A stretch of 22,636 nt of DNA from Priapulus caudatus (Eukaryota > Priapulida > Priapulimorpha > Priapulimorphida > Priapulidae): NCBI RefSeq assembly GCF_000485595.1, contig NW_014577666.1, forward strand, positions 87,652 through 110,287. The letters run 5' to 3'. The position numbers and the translations under genes were made by a program. Under the pieces are notes generated by a model, which saw nothing but the letters and a program-made list of their open reading frames with translations, was not told where the DNA came from and made no database searches. Below, piece by piece: positions 8,047 to 18,000 of this stretch; position 1 is the first letter of the stretch, and each line of letters opens with the position of its first letter.

Positions 8047-8510
8047 CTAGTTGTAGTGGATAGTTACTCGAAATGGCCAGAAAGTGGTGAAGATGAAGAC
8101 CACTATCGCAGAAAAGACTATAGAGGCATTCCGAAGCATATTCTGTATTCAAGGAATATCTGAGAAGCTCGTTACGGACAATGGTCCGCCCTATACATCT
8201 GAGGAATTCGAGAGATTCTGTGCTAGCAATGGCATCGAGCACATTCTGTCTCCACCATACCACCCTGCTACAAATGGGCAAGCGGAGAACGCTGTGAAAA
8301 CTGTGAAAAATGCGCTGAAGAAGCATTTTCTTGACGATGAACAGTGGATTGTCCGATAGTCATAAGTTAGCCAACTTCCTGCTCACTTACAGATGCACGC
8401 CGCATTCTGTCACTGGTGTCACACCACACAAAAGTGGGCGGGGTCTATTTTTATCCTCCAATCACAGGTCGGAGCAATTCCTCTGTTTAGACGCATGTGT
8501 TGTCGAGTAT
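8047..8510 (+). pseudogene. Ty3/Gypsy integrase core remnant
   Basis: This is the catalytic core that continues the fragment ending at 6662. The first catalytic Asp lies in 'LVVVDSYSKWPE' (codon 8059-8061). A one-base shift follows, then the frame from 8084 carries 'LVTDNGPPYTSEEF' (second Asp, 8177-8179) and 'NGQAENAVK' (Glu, 8285-8287). The two are 36 codons apart, the expected D-35-E spacing. After a further shift, 'LANFLLTYRCTPHSVTGVTP' at about 8355-8420 is the typical post-core segment. All three catalytic residues survive but frameshifts and the 1.4-kb interruption inactivate it. No LTRs were identified. Confidence 0.85.
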
Positions 8511-8907
8511 GGCAACCATTACCATGTAACGTTTCCTTGTCTGGTTTTTTGACCTCCGCGAGGAATATGCAACACTCGCCGCGGTAGCTAGTGACTGTGC
8601 TTAATTTAACGACGCAGGGATTTACATATATGTAGTCTGCACGCGAACTTACCAGGTTTACTACGACTACGAGACTCCACCAACACATAAATATGTTGTC
8701 GGAAAACATGTGTTTGACAGATAGATGGGCAACAAGTGTCCTAACGCATGCAATAGCAATGGCGAAGTAATGAGACATGGAACAAGTCTATATAGGTATT
8801 ATTTTTAGCAACTACATTTTCAATAGACGGTCTCCCTGTCTTGTCACTTTGTTTCTATACACTAATTGAAGAGATGTTGGGAACATCTACACTCTTTCGT
8901 AATGTGC

Positions 8908-8934
8908 CACGTGATTATATTTACTATATATAAA
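8908..8934 (+). promoter_or_regulatory. Possible parvin core promoter (E-box and TATA-like)
   Basis: CACGTG at 8908-8913 and a TATATATAAA stretch at 8925-8934 lie about 40-65 bases before the parvin start codon. If the TATA were used, the 5' UTR would be only about a dozen bases. The corresponding site in duplication copy B reads TATATTAAAC and lacks the TATA core. Motif-only evidence. Confidence 0.3.
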
Positions 8935-8972
8935 CAGATAGTGCTGCCCTCTAACATACCATATTGGTGAAA

Positions 8973-9081
8973 ATGGCTGCCTCGCCCAGTAATCAGTCAA
9001 CTTTGAAAAAAGAGGACAAGAAAGATGAGAGCTTTTTTGACAAGTTTACAACGTTAGGAAAAAAGAAAAAGATCAAGGAAG
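8973..9081 (+). CDS. PARVA: Parvin exon 1
   Basis: Encodes residues 1-36, beginning MAASPSNQSTLKKEDKKDES and ending in a Lys-rich stretch. ATG lies in AAAATGG, a good initiation context, with an in-frame basic tail like that of other parvins. Donor GT is at 9082 and one base of a split Ala codon is carried to exon 2. This intact copy is preferred over the frameshifted one at 10006. Confidence 0.88.
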
Positions 9082-12000
9082 GTATGATCCCTTAGATCTG
9101 AGTACAATATATGTATCTCTAAAACGGCATTTCTGTGTGGCAAGCCCGTTGTTTTATTGTTTATTTTCACCCACTACCACACAGAGCCAGAGGCACTTGG
9201 AACGTCTCAATAAAAAAAAAAGGTAAATAAACACGAAATGTATTTACTACCAAAGTCTTAATGTTTCTCTACTCTATGTCGCCTATTATTGCCGATAATT
9301 ACCCGTAAATGCCGGTCAAATGCTCATCTGCAACACACGACACAAGTACACCGCACGCCCGCACTGGCCACAGGCACTTGAAGCATATCAACTGTAAGCG
9401 CACGACGCCGCCATTGCGCGTACACTAATACATAGATATAAGAGCAGGTGCGAAAGCGTGCGCCAGGAATTCGCTCGACGCTCGCTTGTCTACACACGAT
9501 TACAACAGAAATACTCAACCTTACGACTCCATCTTTGCTCCTAATTGAAGTACAGTGTGATAACGTGTTCCTTGTCTGGTTTTTTGACCTCGCCGCAGCG
9601 AGAATATGCAACACCGCGCGCGTAGCTAGTGACTGTGCTTAATTTAACGACGCAGGGATTTACATATATGTAGTCTGCCCACGCGAACTTACCAGGTTTA
9701 CTACGACTACGAGACTCCAACACAAAATATGTTGTCGGAAAACATGTGTTTGACAGATAGATGGCAACAAGTGTCCTAACGCATGGCAATAGCAATGGCG
9801 AAGTAATGAGACATGGAACAAGTCTATATAGGTATTATTTTTAGCAACTACATTTTCAATAGACGTCTCCCTGTCTTGTCACTTTGTTTCTATACACTAA
9901 TTGAAGAGATGTTGGAACATCTACACTCTTTCGTAATGTGCCACGTGATTATATTTACTATATTAAACAGATAGTGCTGCCCTCTAACATACCATATTGG
10001 TGAAAATGGCTGCCTCGCCCAGTAATCAGTCAACTTTGAAAAAAGAGGACAAGAAAGATGAGAGCTTTTTTGACACAGTTTACCAACGTTAGGAAAAAAG
10101 AAAAGATCAAGGAAGTATGATCCCTTAGATCTGAGTACAATATATGTATCTCTAAAACGGCATTTCTGTGTGGCAAGCCCGTTGTTTTATTGTTTATTTT
10201 CACCACTACCACACAGAGCCAGAGGCACTTGGAACGTCTCAATAAAAAAAAAGGTAAATTAAAACACGAAATGTATTTACTACAAAGTCGTTAATGTTTT
10301 CTCTACTCCTATGTCGCCTATTATTGCGCCGATAATTACCCGTAAATGCCGGTCAAATGCTCACTGCCAACACACGACACAAGTACACCGCACGCCCGCA
10401 CTGGCCACAGGCACTTGAAGCATATCAACTGTAAGCGCACGACGCCGCCATTGCGCGTACACTAATACATAGATATAAGAGCGGTGCGAAAGCGTGCGCC
10501 CAGGAATTCGCTCGACGCTCGCTTGCTCTACACACGATTAACAGAAATACTCAACCTTACGACTCCATCTTTGCTCCTAATTGAAGTTACAGTGCTTACT
10601 TGTTGTGAAATATCATGTCTCACTTCGCCAGCCAGAGCTGTGTCACGGCAAAATCACGAATTAAATCATGAAATTCTCGCCGGCGATCTCTAGCCGTGCT
10701 GCGCGATTGGAACACATTCCATTGCCGAAAGCAACGTTGTGGTTACCCAAGATGCAGTGCGCCGCTTCCGCCATGTACTTAAATGTTTCCAATCGCCGCC
10801 AAGCAATCTAAGCAGATCGCGAGAATTTCATGATCTAATTCGTGATTTTGCGTGACACAGCTCTGCTGCCGCAAGTGAGACATGATATTTCTACAACAAG
10901 TAAGCACTGTACTCAATTAGGAGCAAAGATGGAGTCGTAAGGTTGAGTATTTGTGTTGAAATCCGTCGTGAAATCAGCGAGCGTCGAGCGAATTCCTGGC
11001 GCACGCTTTCGCACCTGCTCTTATATCTATGTATTAGTGTACGCGCAATGGCGGCGCGTGCCGCTTACAGTTGATAATGCTTCAGTGACTGTGCNNNNNN
11101 NNNNNNNNNNNNNNNNNNNACATGTTACTTGTTTGTAGAAGAATCATGATCTCACTTCGCTTAAGCAGAGCTGTGTCACGCAATCACCGAAATTAATCAA
11201 TGGAATCTCTCGCGATCTCTAGCGGCTTGGAAGCGATTGGAACCATTCCATTTGGAAGCACTTGCTGTGGCTTACCCAAGATGCAGTGGCGCGCTTCCGC
11301 ACTGACTTCATGGGTTCCAATCGCGCAGCAATCTAGAGCTCGCGGATTTCATGATCTAATTCGTGATTTTGGTGGCACACTCAAGCTCTGCCTTGGCGAG
11401 TGATGTGGCATGATATTTCTGACACCAGTAAGCACTGTACTTATTACGGAAACGCAAAGTGGAGGTCGTAAAGGTTGAGTTTTGTGTTGCAAATCCTGTG
11501 CAATCAACACGCGGGGTACCTCACCCGCGCGACCCCGCAGGCGATCAAGCGAAAATTTGATGGGAGCGCGTGAGCGCAAACTCGAAACACTTTTGGAAAC
11601 AATACATAATAAATAAAAAGCCGACTGTAGCTCTCAGCTATATATCTAGACTGGTGTGTGAGTGGTCGCACGCAGACCCTCGTGGATGCGTTGGAAATAG
11701 ATGAGCTCGGCGCTGACCGGTGCAGCCGCGTTTGCACAGTTGATTCGTGTCTGGTGAAAGGTGTGGCTGTGCGCACGGGCCCGCAACGTTGAGCAAGACC
11801 ATTCCGCCTGTCAGCTACATCACACCGCGCCATTGACTAATAGGTATAAACAACGTTTTACATAATATAGTCAAAATGCACCGGGCGTGTGTGTGCTTCG
11901 TCTAAGGCCTGTGCGGCGCGGACTCTGTCTTGCTGACCACGTGCACACGCGCACCGCCCTTGCCCACTGTGAAAAATGTTGTTGTGCAGCGGCCGGGCGT

Positions 12001-15000
12001 GCGGCAGTTGAGAGTATGGTAGATGAGAGATGCTTCGGAGTGTTGCACAGGAGGGCACTGGCAGCAACTTGAGCAAAGAACCATTCCGCTGCAGCTACAT
12101 CACACACGCGGCCATTGACTATATATAACAACGTTGTTATATATAGTCAATGGCCGCGTGTGTGCTGTAGCTGCGGACGCGGACTTGTTCTTGCTGCCAG
12201 TGCACGCGCGCCCTCACTGTGCACATGTTGTTTGTGCACAGGGCGGGCGTGCGGTGTACTTGTGTGTTGCAGATGAGCATTTGACCGGCATTTACGGCTA
12301 ATTATCGGCAATAATAGGCGACATAGAGTAGATAAACATTAAGACTTCAAATGGTAGTAAATACATTTCGGGTTTATTTACCTTTTTTTTATTGAGACGT
12401 TCCAAGTGCCTGTGCACTAGGCTCCTACCACAACACAGTCAGTTTCTCTGTGAGACTCTGACACTGTCACTACTGCACTGGCTCTACTCTGAAGACTGCA
12501 GCTCATGATTAATTTTTTCGTGACACTGAGCCAAATGTTGGCATTGGTAATAAGACATCACTTCACCTGTTTTATAGCAATGAAAGCAGAAAGCGGGCCC
12601 AAGGCAAGCCTAGTTTAGCTCATAGGGTCTATGTCCCCCAGGGTACTGCCGGAACGTACCCTGGGTACCCTGGGTATACCGGAACGTACCCTGGTAACTA
12701 TTTGATATGGTTAGGGTTAAGGTTAGGGAGTAGGCGTAGGCGACTCCCTAGACTTGTTAGTGAAGTAGGCGAGGTACGGTCCGGCATATTAGATAGTACC
12801 AGGGTACGTTCCGGCAGTACCCTGGGGGACATAGACTCTCTCAGCCCTAATTTAGCACCCCAGATTATTGTCGCACGATAATGTGAAAACATTGCGGGGG
12901 TCCCAAACTATCCTTGATTCGATTATTCACTTATTAGTTATTACATTAGGAGGTTATATATCTGTGAAAAAAATAATGTTATTGCCATTAAAGTGTTGGC
13001 AAACTATCTTGTGTGGTGGTAGGTGTGGTAGAAATTGTCATCTATTGTTCATATTTCAGCTAATGAGTTGACCGAAGAAGGACAGAGTGCTATAGACTCA
13101 CCTTCCAGTCCAGTGAAGGCTGAGCTCCTCCCACAAGACTGCATTCTCGGTCTGTAACTTACTTAAAAGTTTCTCACATGATCTGATGTAGCTCAATATG
13201 TAATCACTAATTACGGTCATAAGATAGTTTGATTATTGGGTAGTGTGTTATACTTGAATAAACTAGTAAGTTCCAGTAATGAGGCATTATATATATAGCT
13301 CATATATGGAGATGTATATATATATGCATATATCTCACATTTGTACTTTCATTTGCTCTCACAAAAATCGGGCAAAATATTAGTGTGACAGAAAACTCTT
13401 TGCGTTTAAATAATTACTAGTTAAAAATGTACCAGTTTAAAGTAAAAAGGTATGCAGAGGGCATTCTGAAAATTACTGGCAGATGTTGATTGTTGACTCT
13501 TTGGCAGACGAGAACGAGGAACGGTCGATGGTGGAACCGATATCGAAAGAAAATCCCCAACTGAAGGAGCTGATCAAGGTACTGCTGGACTGGGTGAATG
13601 ATGAGCTGGCATCATACAGAATCATCGTTAAGGACATCGAAGAAGATCTGTTTGATGGCCTCATCGTTGGCAAGTTGATCGGTACGTTCTGGCAAATTAA
13701 TATGTTTGAAATAACTTGGTACCATAATACATGAATGACATTTCTATGATTAATGCAGAAGCAAATTAAAACGAACAATTTGTTATTACACATTTAATCT
13801 GTAGCATTTGCCTCCAGCCTTAAATGTCTCATTTGTGCTAATGGTGTTGTATGCATATCTTGCAATCAGAAAAGTTGACTGATACCAGGCTGGAGGTGGC
13901 TGAAGTAACTCAGAATGAAGCTGTCCAGAAGGCTAAACTAAGAACTGTGTTGGAGGCAGCCAATGAAATTCTGGGTGTTCAGAAGTGGAATCAACAAAAA
14001 TGGAGTGTGGAAAGTATGTAGAGGTATCTTAAAGCGTCTATTGCGAGAATTTTCGAGTGTTTTCCCCACTTTCATGATAGCTACCATTATTGCTTGAGTA
14101 ACAGCAATTGTCTAGAGTAACGATAAAATGTCTTAGAACCTTCGTATTCACCAAATCCAATGAAATCATGCACGATTACAATTTTGCGTTCTGTTTCTGT
14201 TTACCGTTGTCATCTCTCGAATTTTCTCACGGTAGCGTGAGACATCTGTCACAGTGCAGCAATGCATACCACGCACCCTAGAAATCAGGTCAGAGTGTAA
14301 ACACAGACGTTCATACTAGTGTAAACAGCAGTGTAGTACTAATGCCACGTAAAGTCTGTTATTAGAGAAGCTTGTGGATTGCCAGTCAGATAGTAACACG
14401 GGAATGACAATGACAGAAAGTGCTCTGAATTATTGACATAAAAACTGAATAATATTTACCAAACAGAATTGCACGCCCTTTTGTTTTAATTATGTTCGCT
14501 TGTTTGAGACGCCATTTGTGATTTTTGAGAGTCGTGACACGATAAAATTTATTGCTGGTATGATGTGGTCAAATCAATTTTTCTATGCTATAACTGCATA
14601 AAATCTTGGTGTTTTGAATGTTGGTATAATCAGTGATATTTCCACTGTCAGGTGAGACTATATTCAGCTATATTTAGTTTTTCTGAGCCAAAAAACTTGC
14701 AATAATCACTTTAATGATCTGGGTAAAAAAATTCCTAGTATATATGGCTTATCAAAAATAATTAATCAAATTACATAAGTAATCTCTGAAAGCCCTACCA
14801 CAGTACTAAGTCATCCCTCCCTGCTTCAACACTGCTCGTTCTGACGTTGATCCCCACTGGATTTTCTACAGGCATTCATGGAAAAAATCTAGTTGCAATT
14901 TTGCACTTGCTTGTGGCCCTGGCTATGCACTTTCGAGCACCTATTCGTTTACCGGAGCATGTCATCGTAAATGTGGTTGTGGTGCAGAAGAGAGAAGGAC

Positions 15001-18000
15001 GGCTCCTCACACGGACAGTAGCCGAGGAGCTGACAAGAGAGAATGAGTAAGTCCCACCTGTAAAGCCTTGTAACTAACGGAATACTAAAAATATATAACG
15101 TTTGTAGAATCACATGTAACTGAGACAAACTCGCAGCAGGTGTGGCAGTCAGAGTTCAAGCTACAGAAGCAGAAACAGCAATGGCAGCTAGTGGTAGTTG
15201 TAATACAGTAACAGCAGCTGGTGCATCTGCATATGATGTATCTCAAGACAATAACAGCATAAAAATTGCTTTAGCCAGTGGCTTACTCATCGATCAGTAG
15301 CGCAAATTATTTCCAATATAACACATAATGTAATTCGATAATAACAAGTTTACATGAAATGTATTTGTTTATTTCAGGCACCTGGGAGCGAAGTTTGGTA
15401 AGATATTATGCTTATTCGTTGTATTACGTGAACGCACTCTCAGGTTAAAGTCTTTCTGACCCTATGTAGCCTCAGGGGTTAGGCATGTTACTCATGAAAA
15501 AACTGGGTGAACCTCTCTATACGAAAGACCAGTTATCCATTTGTACACAATGGTTGACTGGACGTAACTGTGCCCCCCGTAGGACGCCCCATCCTTGTGC
15601 AAACCGAAGGTTTGAGTTCATATATGCAGCGGCACGCTCCTCCTACTTCATTTCTACTACTGGCATAAATCATACCAGAATTGCATGGGAATTTGACTAA
15701 TCTGAATTCGTGGGCAACAGTCACTGACTTGACACAGTGTTTGCTGGTAAGCATGTCATGGACTATACTAGCACGAGAAAATTTTTGGGATTTAAAAGCG
15801 CACCAAAAACTATCGAAATCCTTAAATAACCCTAATTACCTCAATCACTACGCCCACCGAATGCCAATCACGATGTTTACTCAGTGACGTGGCCGCTGCT
15901 AGCCGACCAATCATGTGCCGCGTCATGCGCCCACAGTTTTTACACGAGCGGCTGCGGCCTGCCTACAGTCTACACAGGAACATGTGGCATATGGCATGGT
16001 GAAAGTGCGTGAAGTCTGTCACGTGACATGCTGTGGGTAACGCCCCCCGCACCGGCTTGTCTTTTTCCTCCAATAGATGGCGCCACGACTCTATATACAG
16101 ACAAGGCCGTCGTACACACAGGCACTTGGAGCGTTTCAATAAAATACAATGCTAAATAAATATGAATATTATATTTTTATATGTCAGTGTGCAGCGGCAG
16201 AAATGGCAGCAGCCAGTGTTTGTTGTAGATGAGCATTTGGACGGCATTTACAGGAAATTGTCGGCAATAATAGGTGAAAGAGAGTATAGAAACATTAAGA
16301 CTTTGGTAGTAAATAGATTTCGTATTTATTTAGCATTATATTTTATTGAAACGCTCCAAGTGCCTGTGGTTGTACACACACAGCACACGGTTATAGGCTA
16401 ATACTGTATATGACTAAGCCGTATATTTCGCGGTCGTTGAATTTCTCTTCCGTTTCGCGTGATTGACGGAGCAGTTCTTCAGTGATTCTCATGCAATTAG
16501 ACCTGCGCGATGGCGTGTGCATATGTTTGGTAGTGAATTAGACCCACAAAAATTCGAGACTGTTCGCTGGGAGCTATTGATCCGTGCGCCGGCCTTTGGA
16601 TTTGGCGCACGGATCAATAGCTGCCAGCGCTTGATACTTTCGTAGGACGTTCCCGCGGTCGCGTGCGCCTTGCCGCGGAACTGCGCGCAAGATCCACGCT
16701 CAGCGGTCAGGATTAACACCTCGTTTGGGCGACGCTTCTCTGGTATCCGGTCTCTCATCTGGATAAATAGAGATAAATAGATCCCAGTGCTCAAATCCCA
16801 GATCTTTGAATCTCAAATTGTATTTGTTACTAGGCCATTATATGGGTTAGAAATGAACTTTTCTGCCAGACATTAAGTAAAAAATGTACTCACCCGGGCA
16901 GAATCTTTTTTGCTTTTACTGTGGTTTACTAGAAATTTCTTGACAGCAAGTATTTGCTGCCTATGTTGAAAGCAGGAAGCAAACTGACCCTTTTAGGCAG
17001 CAAAGTTATATTCTATGAACATTTCAGAAAGAGATGCTTTTGACACATTATTCGACCATGCTCCAGACAAGCTGAACGTTGTGAAGAAGGTACCAACCTT
17101 TGACTGCTTTCTTTCGAAAAAATCGAACCTACATAAACTAAATGGATTTGTGTTGTCACAGCCTGTAGCTGGAGTATACATTTGCCTGAGCTGCACACCT
17201 TGGTTATAAATGCTGCGACCTACTTCAGTATGAGACCAATATTACCTTAGTGTTTGTGTATTACATATTTTTATATACATATTAGTGTATTACATATTTT
17301 GCAGTTTTTCGACCTACAACTTCTCTGTTAACATGTGCAATCATTTGTAGTCATTGGTGACGTTTGTGAACAAGCACCTGAACAAGATTAACTTGGAGGT
17401 GACAGACCTGGAGACACAGTTTCATGATGGGGTGTACCTCGTCCTTCTGATGGGTCTCGTGGAGGGCTACTTTGTACCAATGTACAGCTACCACCTGACA
17501 CCAACAGAGTTTGATCAGAAGGTACTGAAGGAATGATGGGAAGGTCTAGAAGCTTATCACATATAGTGCACTTCAGCCTTGGAGGCTTCTGATAGCTATG
17601 CTAGCATTAATAACTAGAATGATGAAAGGTCAATGGACCCAGACCTTGTATAATACGACCTTGTATTAGAGGGTTTCATATAATTCTAAAAGTAATATAA
17701 TTGAAGTATTTAAAAAATAATAATAAGCGTACGGGGTAATATTTTATTCATTAAAAAATTCTGATGAGAGGATGCATTTGGTGGTGGGGAGGGAGGGGGG
17801 GGGGCTGTGGAGAACCTTGTTATATGAGTTTTCACACCCTTTTTGTATAAATCACTCCTCATGAACTATCTAGCTGCACTATATATAAGGTCTGGTAGCA
17901 TGTAAAACAAGCTGTTGTATATGAGAAAATCATATACATATAAGATGGGAAGATGAATACAAAGGATAGAAATGTGCATGAAACAAGCAGTTAGAGATAA

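Larger units (their letters stand above)
8527..9558. repeat. Tandem duplication copy A (contains parvin exon 1)
   Basis: A segment of about 1.03 kb is repeated directly next to itself at 9561-10594. Both copies start near TTCCTTGTCTGGTTTTTTGA and run through upstream sequence, parvin exon 1, the 5' part of intron 1 and into an inverted-repeat element, ending near CCTAATTGAAGTACAGTG. Differences are almost all single-base indels. Confidence 0.85.
9188..12414. mobile_element. Compound inverted-repeat element (CAGGCACTTGG family)
   Basis: The left end at 9188 (CAGAGGCACTTGGAACGTC, then poly-A), repeated at 10220 in duplication copy B, is matched in inverted orientation by the end at 12414 (GACGTTCCAAGTGCCTGTG). 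The arms match over roughly 150-170 bases (left 9188-9355, right about 12245-12414), including the segment ATGCCGGTCAAATGCTCAT. Nested inside is a second pair with ends CACAGGCACTTGAAGC at 10406 and its complement at 11093. No transposase frame is present. The clean 252-bp relative at 16117-16368 has an 8-bp target duplication, so a hAT-like element is likely. Confidence 0.65.
9082..13059 (+). other. Parvin intron 1 (repeat-filled)
   Basis: An intron of about 4 kb as assembled. It holds duplication copy B including a second exon 1, a nest of inverted repeats (9188-12414), a 25-base N gap, an 84-bp palindrome and a 210-bp MITE. The segments 12415-12626 and 12837-13059 show nothing else. Its real length is uncertain because of the duplication and the gap. 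Confidence 0.7.
15398..17027 (+). other. Parvin intron 6
   Basis: 1,630 bases. Apart from the MITE at 16117-16368 and the hairpin repeat at about 16572-16715, it contains unassigned sequence. The segment 15890-16100 is GC-richer and may also be transposon-derived. Confidence 0.6.

Noticed and set aside
8419-8778. 119-codon minus-strand frame, partly repeated at 9541-9795
   Set aside because: The second copy of the duplication breaks the frame, there is no domain, and it overlaps the Gypsy relic and the parvin promoter.
11504-12131. Several open frames of 60-109 codons on both strands
   Set aside because: They lie in GC-rich palindromic transposon repeats where both strands are open by composition; none shows a family motif.
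12709-12728. True telomere or chromosome end
   Set aside because: Only a few imperfect units, wholly inside a MITE and within a parvin intron.
16489-16794. 101-codon minus-strand frame
   Set aside because: It runs through the perfect hairpin at 16572-16622, so part of the peptide is encoded by both arms; no domain.
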